64,000 nt of DNA from Chara braunii (taxonomy: Eukaryota; Streptophyta; Charophyceae; Charales; Characeae), in NCBI GenBank assembly GCA_003427395.1, contig BFEA01000631.1, forward strand, positions 369,047-433,046, given 5' to 3'. The first letter of the stretch is position 1, and each line of letters starts with the position of its first letter. The position numbers and the translations under genes were made by a program. Below the pieces are notes generated by a model, which saw only the letters and a program-made list of their open reading frames with translations, was not told the origin of the DNA and did no database searches. Of the stretch, positions 32,226 through 43,908 are shown in pieces.

Positions 32226-32780
32226 GAGAGGCCACGTCACCCAACGAGACAGATCAGCATGCGTGACACAAGTGGCACGGATCAGACTGTGAGAGAACCC
32301 TCACTTACGGGAGCGCTGCAGCTTTGGCAGAACAACAGGGAGCGGAAGGCACGACCGAGGAACAACGACCTGCCAGTAGGAGCGAGAAGGGAGCCCGAAG
32401 CATGAGGCAAGAGAGTCAAACCGGAGGCAAGTAAAGGGAGAGGTAAGGAAAGGGAGGGGCAAGAGTGGCTGGGAAGAAGGGGTCTGGAGTTCACCTGGTC
32501 GCCTATCCCATAAGGCCGCTCTTTTCTGCCCCTCACTTTCCCTTTCTCTTCCCTTCTCTTTCCTCCTCTTCTCTTCTCCTCTTCTCTTCTCTCTCCTTCT
32601 TCTTTCCAACCGCTTCCGTTTTTTCCTTTTTACTCACCCTCCATGGGTAGTAGACACGCTGTATCTGATTCGTACGCACTATGTCTAAGCACTGTATCTA
32701 ATGATAGGCCATGAGCTGTGCGCTCTTGTGCAGTATCTGAAAGTTGACCTTGAGACAAACACCGACGAGCATTGTATCTG

Positions 32781-33045
32781 CTGATTGGCTGTGCCGAGAG
32801 ACACTTGAACTGAGTATGCCGATTTGTAGTCCGCTGATTGGCCGTGCCAAAAGGCACTTGAACTGAGTATGCTGATTTATAGTCCGCTGATTGGCTGTGC
32901 CGAGAGGCACTTGAACTGAGTATTCCGGTTTATAGTCCGCTGATTGGCTGTGCCAAGAGGCACTTGAACTAAGTATGCCGGCTCATAGTCCGCTGATTGA
33001 TTGTGCCAAGAGGCGCTCGAACTGAATATGTCAATTTTATTGAGA
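32781..33045. repeat. Tandem repeat, 53 bp x 5
   Basis: The marker CTGATTGGCTGTGCC starts at 32781, 32834, 32887, 32940 and 32993, exactly 53 bases apart. Each unit holds a small stem (for example GTGCC-AAAA-GGCAC in unit 2) and ends in ATAGTCCG. The last unit is more diverged. Confidence 0.9.
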
Positions 33046-33479
33046 GCATCTAGTGCTCCTGCGACTGTGCACATTCACATGCGACACTGCGCAAATCATG
33101 ACTTTTAAGTGAGGTTTTTCATAATCGATCCACAAAGATTCTGCCAAAGTGATCTTGAGGGACTGCGACTGTGCGCACTTAAATTGCNNCATTGCNCGCC
33201 CANCCAACAAATTACGCCCGAATGATCTTGGGGAAATGCGACTGTGCGCACTTCACTTCAAGTGTGACACTGCGCTTTCTGAATAGGAATGGTGATTTTG
33301 AGGCTGTACTTGCCACTTTTGGGATTGCGCCTGCTCAGCCACTGCGAGTAACAAGTCGATTTTGATACCACAAGCGCAGTCTTACCGTGTATCAAGCCGA
33401 TTTTTGAGACCACCTGTGCAGTCATTTTGCTTGCGCAGTCACACCGGGTCGATTGCGCAGTCACATTGAGCATTTCGTC

Positions 33480-33765
33480 GGGTGCAGCCTGCACACCACA
33501 CTTGAGGGCCATATCCGAGTTTGCAACAGTGCGCAGCCTGCACACCGCACTTGAGGGCCATATCCGAGTTTGCAACAGTGCGCAGCCTGCACACCGCACT
33601 TGAGGGCCATATCCGAGTTTGCAACAAGTGCGCAGCCTGCACACCGCACTTGAGGGCCATATCCGAGTCTGCAACAGTGCGCAGTCTGCACACCACACTT
33701 GAGGGCCATATCTGAGTTTGCAACTGTGCGCAGCCTACACACTGCACTTAAGGGCAATTCGCATC
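33480..33765. repeat. Tandem repeat, 49 bp x 6
   Basis: CTTGAGGGCC starts at 33501, 33550, 33599, 33649, 33698 and, as CTTAAGGGC, at 33747. Because 49 is not divisible by 3, the minus strand stays open in several frames and yields Cys-rich peptides, which I regard as artefacts. Confidence 0.9.
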
Positions 33766-33913
33766 TGTGCGCTGTTGCGCACCATGACTAAGGGTCATTT
33801 TGCTACTCGCATTTGAGCGTTGTTGCGCACCGTGACTAAGGGCTTGCATAGCTACATACACTGTTACACTCGGCTATAGTCGCCATCGTCTCTGTCACAA
33901 TCACTACAATCAA

Positions 33914-34288
33914 ATGGTTTCTACATCCATGTGTGTAGAGTATTGTCCCTCCGTTCCTGGCTGAAGGCACCCTCTACATCCGGACGCTATATGTCCATTT
34001 TGCGGCCATGGGCGCTATATTGAATGCATGGTCTTCTATGGTGAGGGTTCTTCCTTCATTTTGGCCTGCAATCGACATGCCATTTGTCGGGAGTGTATGG
34101 TGGGCATGCTCAATGCCAGCTGTCGTGGCAATTGTTGTGCTGATATTGCTCAACTAGGTCTTCCATGTGCTCACCCACCTCATCCTTACAATGTGTGTCC
34201 TCTCTGTTGTCAAGGACAGACTCGCTCTCAAGTTTTTCTTATCCTCTTCTTTGCCTTCATCTTCATTCCACACTCCGTACTTCCCTAA
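33914..34288 (+). pseudogene. RING-finger (C3HC4-type) ORF with in-frame stop
   Basis: One frame reads from ATG 33914, meets TGA at 33962-33964, and then stays open to 34288. The open part encodes a complete cross-brace pattern at 33992-34207: C-P-F-C, 21 residues, C-N-R-H, A-I-C-R-E-C, 33 residues, C-P-L-C. RING-HC domains act as E3 ubiquitin ligases, so that is the family expectation. The stop upstream could be a mutation, or the start could lie in an unseen exon. The ORF lies about 290 bp before the gag frame in the same direction, between retroelement leader repeats and gag, so it may be an accessory ORF of the element. Confidence 0.55.
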
Positions 34289-34577
34289 CTTTCCCTTTTG
34301 GTTTTTCGTTTATCTTCTCTTCATCTCTCTTCCCTGTGCTTATCACCTTCCCCTTTTTTCTGCCTCTTTCTCACAGCATACAAGTGGGTCGTTATGGCAC
34401 ACGGAGATGCGACCAGCTCGCGCTCAACTTCATCAACGTGGCGAGCCTTGAACATGAGAGGCATACTCAAGGAGGAGTTAAAAGAAAGAATGATAAAAAT
34501 AAATGATTTCAGTGCCCCTCATGTTTGTTTTGTCTTTTTTAATCCTTGCCTTCCACGCCCCTAGCTCGACGGCCGCC

Positions 34578-36190
34578 ATGAGTCACGCCCTCCCTCAGTC
34601 TACGGGCGCACCCGCCCAGATTCCGGTCACTACGGCCACGGGACCACAACCCGCTACCATGGTCTCAACTTTTCCGGGTGCCCCGCTTCTCTCTCCCCTT
34701 CGCACGACCGCAGCGCCAGCTGGCTCTTCACCCTCTGGGATGCCCCGCGCCGCTCGTGCGTCCACCTCCCCCACTCATCCTCCTGCCACTCCTCGCTCGA
34801 TCTACGTCCAACGTCTCGAGGACGAGCTTGCCCAGACCCGGGCCGACCTCGCCCTCTTACGCCTTCAGCCACCCCCACCCTCACAGGTGGCCGCGCCTTC
34901 GGGCGCACCCCCTCCTTCCTCTACCCTTCCTTCCATGCAGGCTCGCTTCCCTCGCCCTGCACCCTATCCAGCCCCATCCTACCTTCTTCATATTCCCGCG
35001 GTTGCTACGACCTCTTCTACTGCAGCTCCCTCGCAGCCTGCCGCTGTTGCCCCCGCCGCTCCCCCAGGCGGCACGGGCGCACAGTCAGCTGCGCCCCTTT
35101 CTCCAGGACCTGCGCCGACTTACTCAGCTGTGGCACAGGCCTCTGCTCCTCGATCCCCTCGCCGCCAAAACGGTGGCGCACCACTCGTCTGCTTGACGGA
35201 CATTGCCTTTATGACGGTACAGGCATACGCGTGTCTCGGTGGCTACAGTCTGCCACCCACACCCTCCAGCTCATGGGCGCCCCACTCGACACGTGGGTGG
35301 GTCACCTCTCCACGCGCCTGCGTGGCGGTCCTTTTGACGCCTGGGAGGATTTCTACGCGGGTCGGAATCTGACCTTCATGGATTTCCTAGCGTTCCTCGA
35401 TGATCGCTTCGGAGCCCGACATGACGTGACTGACGCCTTCGAGCGTGTCGTCACTACACGCTGGTCCAGCTCTGGTGGCGCTGCCGGCCTGGATCGCCAC
35501 ATCCAGGTCTTTCAGGACGCCCACCTCATTTGTGACGTGGCGTTCCTCCCCGAGGCTGCCCTTATCGATCGTTTCTTGGCCAGCCTTCCGCTCGAGTACC
35601 GCTCCGAGTTATGGTGGTACGAGTTCACATCGGCCCCGCAGGCTTACGAGGCCGCCAGGGACCATCAGCGAATGCGGGCCCGTCTTCACCCCGCCTTCCT
35701 CCTCCCAGCCTCAGCGCACTGGCTACGCCTCCTCCTCCTCTCACGACACTTCCCAACGTCGTTCCCCTTTCCGCGGTCGCCCCTGTCGTTCCCCGCAGCA
35801 GGGCCCCCACTTCTCGCGCCGCTTCAACGCGCTCGAGGATGGTGAGCAGGACGCTGTTGCCCTGCTGTCGCCAGAGGGTGACCATAGCGACGACCTCGAC
35901 CTCGGCGAGGCCGTCCACTACCACCTGGAGGACTCTACTCTCCCTATGGCGGAGCGCCTCCAGCTCATCCTCTCCGCCCTCTCCCGGGCACGCAGCCGCC
36001 CCGGTCACGCTGGCGCATCCCCCCCCGAGGTCCCTCAGCAGGACCTCCCTCAGGGCTTTGTTCCTCCTCGCGGTGTTCTTTCCGCTGAGGAGCGCGCGGC
36101 GATTTTGGGTCGGCGTGGGTGTTTGCGATGCCGCTAGGACGGTCATACCTCCTCGCGGTGCCCTTACATTGCCGCCCGACCGCCACTACG
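34578..36190 (+). pseudogene. Ty3/gypsy gag
   Basis: The N-terminal part (frame 3, ATG 34578) is Ala/Pro/Ser-rich. The retrotransposon gag core is in frame 2 (35231-about 35700): FLAFLDDRFG, DRHIQVFQDA and the ALIDRFLASLPLEYRSEL segment typical of gypsy capsids. After a shift back to frame 3 near 35700 the chain runs to a CCHC knuckle, C-L-R-C at about 36123-36134, then an in-frame TAG (36135-36137), D-G-H and a final C at about 36159. It therefore carries at least two frameshifts and one stop inside the zinc knuckle. Confidence 0.7.
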
Positions 36191-36263
36191 CTGACCTTTC
36201 CCGCCAGCGTCGTGCTCAGTCCCCCCCAGGTGCCTCGCAACCCTGCGGCGCCTCCTAGCCACG

Positions 36264-37160
36264 GTGCAGTGTCCACCTGCGCCCTCCTCAGTAGTCGGCT
36301 TCCCGACATCCCCGTCGCGGTTTGCCCCTCTCGCTACTGGAGTTGAGGTCTCACAGGACCCGACAGAGTGTACTCAGCCCTCTGTCGCAGTACCGTCTGC
36401 GCCTCTGCAGACCTTCTCCCCTCCTACCCCGCCGCGACTATCGACGCGTCGAGCCATTCGCTCAACCCGTTGCAGCGAGCAGCTTGTGACTCGCGAGGAC
36501 GTTGTGTCCTCTCTTCTGGACTTGAGCATGCTTCAGGCTCGTCAGGAGAGACTCACCCTCCATGTCACTGCACTACGTCTCACCATCCTCTCTGACCCTG
36601 ATCGCACCCTCCCGATCATTCCAGTACGATTGGGGACCTCCACGAGGGTGTACTCAGCGCTGTGGGATTCCGGTTCTTAGGGTGACTTCATTCACCCACG
36701 TGTGGTAAAAGAAGCCCGCTTACCCACGACAAGGTCTCCGACTCCCATCTCCATCACCCTAGGGGATGACAAGACCCAGCGCTTCTTCGATCAGACGGTC
36801 ACGGACCTCCCTTTCTTCCTCACTCTCGAGCCGACTGATCGTCCCCCGGCGTCTCGTCGCCACCGCTCCTCNGCACATTTCGATGTGATGGAGACGGGGT
36901 ACGGCTTCATTCTCGGTACTCCGTGGTCTCGTCGGTTCCGCAGCACCGAGGCCGATTGGGCGACCAACACTCTCNTTCTCAAAACGAAGTGTGGACAGAC
37001 GTATCGCGTACCTTTCATAGGTACCACTGCGACACCACGCCCCGATCCTCCTCCCCCGGAGCCTTCCATGCCCACACCATCTCCTTCTATCACTGTCACC
37101 TCGCCTCGGCAGTTCGCCCACTTCATCCGACAGGACGACGTCACCTTCTTTATGGTGAAC
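36264..37160 (+). pseudogene. Gypsy aspartic protease region
   Basis: Frame 3 encodes LPIIPVRLG---VYSALWDSGS, with the catalytic DSG at 36666-36674, immediately followed by TAG (36678-36680) and then GDFIHP in the same frame. The later ETGYGFILGTPW (about 36889-36924) matches the second conserved strand (ILG-x-PW) of retropepsins. The stop two residues after the active-site triad interrupts the enzyme. Two N bases lie in this part. Confidence 0.7.
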
Positions 37161-37379
37161 GTGACGGATCTCTTACACTATGATCCACCCTGTCCCGACG
37201 CCGAGCTCATCCTTCTGGAGCCAGATCCTCCTTCTATCTCCATGACTCCCATCTCTACTTCCCACCCTCCGCCATCCGTCGAGTCCACCCCGCCGTCGCG
37301 CTCTGACGCTGACGCTGAGGAACTTGCACGATATACGGCTGACCTGGAACCCGCAGTTCGTGACCTCATTCGAGAGTAC

Positions 37380-38262
37380 CACGACGTTTTCCCATCGTCG
37401 TTCTCGTACGCTGGCATCCCACCGATGCGCGACGTTGAGCACTCCATCCAGCTTGTGTCTGACTATCGTGCTCACCACCAGGCACCCTACAGACTCTCGA
37501 TCCCCGAGGCCACTGAACTCAAGCGTCAGCTTGAGGAGCTCCTGAGACTGGGTTTCATTAAACCCAACAACTCTCCGTGGGGTGCACCCGTCCTCTTTGC
37601 TCGCAAAGCGGATGGAACTCTCTGTCTCTGCATCGACTATCGCGGTCTCAACCGCTACACGGTTAAGAACAGCTACCCCATGCCTCGTTCTGACGAGTTG
37701 TTCGACCGCCTAGCAGGCAACCGCTTCTTTACGAAGATTGATCTTCGTAGCGGTTACCATCAAATCCGCGTCGCTACAGCGGACCAGCCGATCACGCTTC
37801 GGCCACTACGAGTTTACGGTGATGCCATTCGGCGTCACCAACGCACCCGCTACCTTCCAGAGGGCGATGAACGACATCTTCAGGGACATCCTGGAGCAGT
37901 ACGTTCTCGTCTACCTCGAGGATATCCTGGTCTAGAGTCGTACCCTTGAGGAGCACCTCAAACACCTCCGCGACGTCCTTGACCGCTTGCGCAGAAATGG
38001 CTTTTACACCAAGTTGAGCAAGTGCCGCTTTGCCCAGCCCAAAGTGGATTTCTTAGGACACTACGTGTCTGACCAGGGTCTCCACATGGACGACGCGAAG
38101 ATCACTGCTATTGCGGAGTGGCCCGTCCCCACATCCGCCAAGCAGCTTCGCAGCTTCCTAGGCCTTACCAGCTACTATAGTAATTTCATCCAGGGATACG
38201 CTAGGTATTCCTATGTCCTTACCTCCACCCTCCTCTGGAAGAACCCGCCCTGGGCTTGGCCT
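37380..38262 (+). pseudogene. Gypsy reverse transcriptase, interrupted and truncated
   Basis: Motifs in order are [61 protein letters not shown] (frame 3), then after a frameshift near 37790 [17 protein letters not shown] and the catalytic YLEDILV (frame 1). The catalytic box is YLED instead of the usual YLDD or YIDD, which would remove one metal-binding Asp. TAG follows at 37933-37935, then SRTLEEHL and the connection FLGLTSYY. Homology ends at about 38262 before RNase H. Confidence 0.8.
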
Positions 38263-40772
38263 GCTCTCACAGGCCTGTGTTTTATTCGGGGCAGTCCAGT
38301 CCAGGCCGGTACCTCTGTCGGTACCAGCCAGTCCAGTCCAGTCCCGTCAGTCCGCTGGGGTATACCCCAGCTGTTGTCTGTTTTCTCGCTCATTCTGCAT
38401 TCGCACAGTTTGGAGTACGTGTGTTGGAGTCTGGCGTGGGAGCTGCGCTGTGCCATCACGCTCCCCCTTCTTCCTTCATCTCCATCTCTATCTCTGCCGG
38501 AGCACCACACCTGGTGGGCCCGCCACATGTGGAGCGGGCACAAAGAGAATTGGGCAGGCTGCTGATCCCCGAACAAGTGGCGATGCCGCGGATGTCGTCG
38601 ATGATACGCAATAAGGGAGTTGTGGGGTTGCAAACAGAAGATGAACATGTCCCTGGCAACGGAGGTGGAACAATGGAAACAATGGAAACCGAAGAGTCTG
38701 TTCGCAAGTGAGATCGTGGAGGAGATGGGGGTGGCGAGGAGGAACGCAACCGCTTGCAGCCAAGCACAGAAAGAGATGAAAGGGGGGCATATTGGGCAGG
38801 ATTTCAAAACAAAAGACGTGAGTATCGGAGAGACTGTGATGTTCTTTGCGCTGGAGCTGCAGTAGAGGAAGCTGTAGCAGCAAAAAGTATAGTACGGGGG
38901 ACTGCAGCTGAGGAAGCTGTAGTGAGAACTCCAGTAGTGGAAACTGTCGGTTCACTATATACGCTAGGGCAACCTGCGTACCATGAACTCCAAAGAACAT
39001 GAGAATTGTGCAGCTCACTGGCTGGATGTCGAGAGTCTTGGTGTTGCGAAGGAATTTCATCGAGCTCAGGGAAGTTGTTGCTGGCCCACTGTACAATGTA
39101 CATACTTTTGGCTAATTGAGTGCTGATAATGTGCTAGGGGGGTGGTAAGGTTTTAGTTGTGTGGGGTGTCAAGAATTCTGGGGTATTGTGTTCATGTCTG
39201 GAATTTGCATTTGGGTTCATTTTTGGTTAATCAGTACCAAGTTGTTGTCATGTTTCGTATTGTGGACTGCCAGTTGTGATTTGTTCTGCTTTTATACACA
39301 GTGAGAATTAGATTGAGTTCCGTGGTTCGTTCACTCCGCTCGCATTTGTCATTCGTCTGTGTTTACTGTTTCTTTGTGTGTAGTTTCGTGTGAAATGATG
39401 GGAAAAGGTGTTGCTGGTGGTGGAAGAAAAATGGGCTCATTGATGTCTTTCCTGGATTGGTTCTGTGTCTTTGTATGTAGTGCCATCGTGTATCGTTGAT
39501 TTGTGCTGATGTGTAAGGGTTTGGAGTGTGCATTTGTGTTCCGCCGAGTGTCTTAGTGCCATATGATTATGGAATTCTGTACCTTAGCATTCCGTACTGG
39601 TGTGGGTGTCAAGTGGAGCTATCCAAATTTGTAGCCTTTATTTATTGTGGTTTCTCAGACGGTGTATAATGCTGGCAAAGCCGCACTGGCCCATCTTGTA
39701 AACAATTAAATACTAAAATAAATGATGAACAAGAATCAATGTTCAACTGATCCCCCTTATTGCGGCCACTCAAAGAGCTCTTGTTTAGGTCAGTCTTTCA
39801 CCTGATGGTTGCATACTAGGTCTGGTAGCTCATCCATGTGCACAAAGGAGATGGACAAGGCATACTATCATGCCTCTCCCATCTCTGTCCATCATAGCCA
39901 TACTCCCGGAAAGAAGTTCATGTCCAACCGGCTGGGGACTTCCATATGGAGAGCCCAACGAAAGAAGCGGAGATGAAGGTCCGCCATAGCCAAAGGTGAG
40001 TGTCCCTTGCCGGTTCACCTCTTCCGCCTACCTTCATGGTCTCGCTTGATTTTTTTTCCTCTTTACCTCCATAGCCTAGGTCTACTCCCTTCTACTACTA
40101 CGGCATACCCATGAAGGTCTTCTTTCTCACCCTCAGTTCCTCCTGCTCCAACCCAGTACTCTGCCTCCCTCTCCCTGAGGGCAGAGCATCAGCATGACTG
40201 CTGGGGAATGTCTGGGCTACTCATCGCAGGGAATGACAGACTTCTGACTCTTGGCCTTCAGTACCTCTACCCGGGTACTCTCAGCGTCTACCGGTGCGGT
40301 AGGACCTACCGGAAGTTCCTTCCTTTGGGCAGGAACACTGCGACTGGCAATTCACCTAACACTGCGACCGGCAATTCACCTCCGGGGCCTGAACCTAACC
40401 TGATATCTACCTAAATTCGGCCCCTGGACTATCATGACGTACTTGGTCCAATTTCAGTACCAATGTAGCTATATCTTCTTACTGTTCTACCCCTCTCGGG
40501 ACACAGAAATCACAGCACGAGAACAGAGTTGCTTACGAACCAGCAAGCACCACATAGACTGTCAGATACACAGGCAGCACGGAAAAACATATTCAGACTC
40601 AGAAATCTGAGCAAATGAGACAACAGACTGCATTTCTCAGAAAAATGCAAAAATCTCAGACTGCAACTCTGGGGATCATTGCAATAAAAAGAAATACAAG
40701 GAGAAAGGCAGGTAAGGAAAGACAAGGACAGATTCCTTATGATATGACTTTCATCTCGTTTCAATGATGCAG
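38263..40772. other. Unassigned region between gypsy fragment and kinase exon
   Basis: 38285-38350 has CCAGT-rich repeats. 38454-38711 holds a mixed-composition frame (AQRELGRLLIPEQVAM) ending at a possible donor (GCAA|GTGAGA near 38707), but I cannot match it to a family. 39100-39700 is T/G-rich. At 40340-40385 a 24 bp unit (ACACTGCGACTGGCAATTCA) is repeated. Upstream exons of the kinase gene may lie here unseen, or outside the window. Confidence 0.4.
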
Positions 40773-42128
40773 GACACTGGTCCAGGTGTAAGGTTGGATG
40801 CATATCGTCGGATCTTTCGACCATTTGGAGAGAGTTCTCAAAGCCCGCTGAAAAGCGATGGCCAAAACATGACGAAAAGCAATGCGCTTGCGGGCTTAGG
40901 GTTGGGGCTTGCCATTTGCAAGGGTGTCGTTACTCTGATGGGTGGTCAGATAGGTTTCAAATCTCTGCAGGGAGTAGGAACTGTCATGTATTGTCTCATC
41001 CCTTTGCGTAATATGTTGCCAATGCCTAATCCCTTGAAGTCAGAGGGGAATAGCGAGCAGAAGGCTGATGTTGCAGGTGGTCCAAATTCCATAGAACAGG
41101 GTAAGACAAAGGATGACACTCTGCAGGGTGGTGCACCAGCAGTTGAACGTGCTGGACAAGGTGCCCCTACGGAACCTATTATGTCGACAGTACCTGCTCA
41201 AAACAATGGCTCCGGCGACCCGCAGGGGTCTGGCACGACTTCAGAAGTTGATGCAAGACATTCGGACAGGAGGAGCAGCTTCAAACGGGCATCGCTATCA
41301 CTCAAACCCACTGTTGAAGGGGAGATGGGAAGTGCAGATGCACAGGCGAACATTCCTGCACCATCGGGTATGACCATCGGAGCTATCCTGGCCGTAAGCA
41401 CTGAGAAGCTGCGAGGAGAGAGGTTCTTCCTCGTTGACACCAATGTGGTCCGACAACAAATTGTTGCAGGCCTTCTTCGAGGACTGGGTGTTCATGCTGT
41501 CATGGTGCAGCGGATAGAAGACGCCATTGAAAAGCTTGTTGAAGAGTCAATGGCACAAAAATCCAAGCCGGTTTCCCTTGAGGATGTGCAGTTGTCCGAG
41601 TCACTGGCAACAGATTCACAGTCTGGCAGAGGTGCTGGGAACTTACAGCGGGGTATGGAAGTTAAGGATGTTGTAACTAGGGATACTGTGATCGTGATGG
41701 TAGATGGTGAACTAGTAAGTGAGGCTGAAACTTCCTCCTTTGGATCTCGAGGTTCCCCAAACTGGAAGGAGCTCATGATCTCTGACATTGCAAACAGGCT
41801 TGGATCAGAGGAGGCAACCACACTCACCCTTCATCTGATTGCACTCTGCAGGAGTAAGTCCCAGGACGAGAAAGCCCGATCTTTAGGTTTTGACAAGGTC
41901 ATTGCGAAACCCTTGGTTTCCAAAACAATATTAAGCTGCTTTGCTGCAATTGCAGACTCCAAGAAAGCAAAGGAAGTGCGATCTTCCATGGTGTCTTCCG
42001 GTCAAACAATATCATTGCCGTCATCAGGTGGCACTCCAGGGGCGGAGGCACCACCAGTGCCACTAGCAGCAGTGCGCCCAGACATACCTCAGGCGGCCCA
42101 AGAACTCAATGGAAAACTAATCCTCGTG
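40773..42128 (+). CDS. Hybrid sensor histidine kinase, internal exon (partial gene)
   Basis: This is a 452-codon exon bounded by an acceptor (TTTCAATGATGCAG|GACACT, AG at 40771-40772) and a donor (CTCGTG|GTATGT at 42129). Residues 1-60 are the end of a HATPase domain: G1 box DTGPG, F box IFRPF (14-18), G2 box GLGLGLAI (41-48), then LMGGQIGF. Residues 215-395 form a receiver-like domain (RFFLVDTNVVRQQI, VIVMVDGEL, VIAKPL) that lacks the usual acidic pair, like the non-canonical receiver between kinase and true receiver in plant cytokinin-receptor-type kinases. The exon ends in LILV, just where a canonical receiver with its Asp pair would start. By family it is a membrane-linked phosphorelay sensor. 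The H-box and sensor exons are not visible. Confidence 0.8.
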
Positions 42129-43791
42129 GTATGTGTCGTCGGCCTGCCGCCTGATTCCATTCATACTCAGGAGAATTATAGACATGCTGACATAATCACT
42201 TTTCATGAAGAGTGAAAGACATCTTGAAATAGCCACAATACATGTTGTGGTCATGTTGAAATAGCCACTCCTTTATGAGGAATGAAAGCCATGTTGGGAA
42301 AAAAAAAAAAGATGGAAGAGAAAACAAAAGAAAAATGAAAGTCATCCTGAAAAGGCTGAAATAGCCACTATCGTATACTACATGTTGCAATGAGCAACTG
42401 TGCACCGTGCTCTGTCCTCATCTCAAAGGGAAAAGGCTTTATACTAAGTTTATTTATAACTTTATAGTAAGTTTCTGTGGTGCTCTGCCTGATCTTGTTT
42501 CAAATCGTGTACTCTCTGTAAAATCAGTAGGATATCAGGCATTTCTGAAGGAATCCACCTTCATGTGCAGCACTCCACACATTCTCCGTGCAGAGTTCCT
42601 GGGTAAAGCTTCAGATGACTAAAATAGGACCTTGAGACTTAGTGACTGCCTAGATAGGCTAGAGTTCACCCCATGTCCCATAGTGCTGACTAAGGGAGTA
42701 GATGATCACGTACAGTTTCTGTGGGTCCTCTGGTAACCCACTGACCTGCTAGGGGATGATCAGAGGTGGGACAGATGAGGGTGAGAACCATTTTGTCCCA
42801 CACATGGGCCGGAAGTAGTAGCAGCTCAGGTCTTCTGTTAGTCCCCACCTCAGTTAGAATGCATGGATTCAGTATTTGCGCAGTATATGCAGGAGAATAG
42901 GAGCATGGCAAGGAATTGGTCCTTGGGCAGTGAGCAGGCACCATTGGCACCATAGTTGCCCTCAAGTTTGGCTAGTTAAGAAGTTGAAGAATGGATAATT
43001 AGAGAAAGGAGACGGACTGTGCCGTCTGGTTAGCGCTATTGCAAACACGACTTCGCTGTGCCAAGTGAGTGGGACCGAGCTGGCCTAGTCCGGGGCGAAC
43101 CCGGTGGCACCGGGCGCGTATGCTTCGCCGTGTGAAATTACGGTTTCAAACGTGAAGTTTGGGCCCGCAGGAAGACGGGGTAGGGAGATGAATCATGTGG
43201 CAGCTTGCTAAGCCACGCCTAAGGGCGTGGTCCACGTGTAAGTCAAGAGAGAGGGATGCCAAGGAGCAAAGGAAGATAGAGGAGGGTTGAGAGAAGAGAA
43301 GGGAAAGGGAGGAGAGAGGGAGAGAAGAATGGAGCTAGGGAGCAACCACGTTCAGGACAGCCAAAGAAGGGAGAAAGGAAGAAAGAAGGGAGGTATGACC
43401 GGGACTCAACATTGATCGGGACCATCACGTTTTTATTGATTCGAAGGTGAACCCTCTTGTGCTCCAGCCTTTCGCCAACTGGACAATATTCGAAACTGAA
43501 GCCACGACTTACCTGTTAACACCAGCAAGGAGCGGAGGAAAGAGGTGACTTTGAGGGAAGAGCTAAAATCAAGCGAACAACTTGAAGAGGAGAATCCAAA
43601 AGGAGAAAACACTATTCACGAGGCAACTTGACGGGGCATAATACTGTAGCTTGTCATTGTTCGTCTTCATTTCAGTCGTGGTTTTGTCCCACGTGAATGT
43701 CCTTTTCTGCTTTTAGTAAAACAAGTGGACCCCGCCACGGCTACGCCGTGGCGCACAGCGACACTCGCTGATGGCGTCTTATTTTTGTTTC

Positions 43792-43795
<4 letters not shown>
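42129..43795. other. Probable intron and unassigned sequence
   Basis: It follows the donor of the kinase exon. 42200-42380 has imperfect repeats of GAAATAGCCAC with an A-rich run. No receiver exon (DDN, DxxMP, KP motifs) was found before the gap. 43022-43230 is GC-rich, with GGTTAGCGC and a CCACGCC/GGCGTGG stem (43214-43232), which could be a small retroposon. I cannot confirm pol III boxes. Confidence 0.35.

Positions 43796-43884
<89 letters not shown>
43796..43884. repeat. (CT)n microsatellite
   Basis: About 44 uninterrupted CT units precede the N gap. The long frames that cross the gap consist of this repeat and unknown residues and are not genes. Confidence 0.95.
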
Positions 43885-43886
<2 letters not shown>

Positions 43887-43908
43887 TTTCTTCCCGTGTT
43901 GTGCTTGG

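Larger units (their letters stand above)
31900..38262 (+). mobile_element. Ty3/gypsy-like LTR retrotransposon, 3' truncated
   Basis: On the + strand: a putative U3 with hairpins (31945-32150), a TATA box (32219), a leader with two tandem arrays (32781-33045, 33480-33765), a RING-finger frame (33914-34288), gag (34578-36190), protease (around 36666) and RT (37380-38262). Homology stops abruptly after the RT connection region, so RNase H, integrase and the 3' LTR are missing. The 5' boundary is inferred and no LTR pair is available to fix it. Frameshifts and in-frame TAG codons make it inactive. Confidence 0.6.

Noticed and set aside
33258-33757. Cysteine-rich repetitive protein on the minus strand
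   Set aside because: The peptides come from a 49 bp tandem repeat that is open in several minus-strand frames. The period is not a multiple of 3 and there is no constant frame, so a real protein is unlikely.
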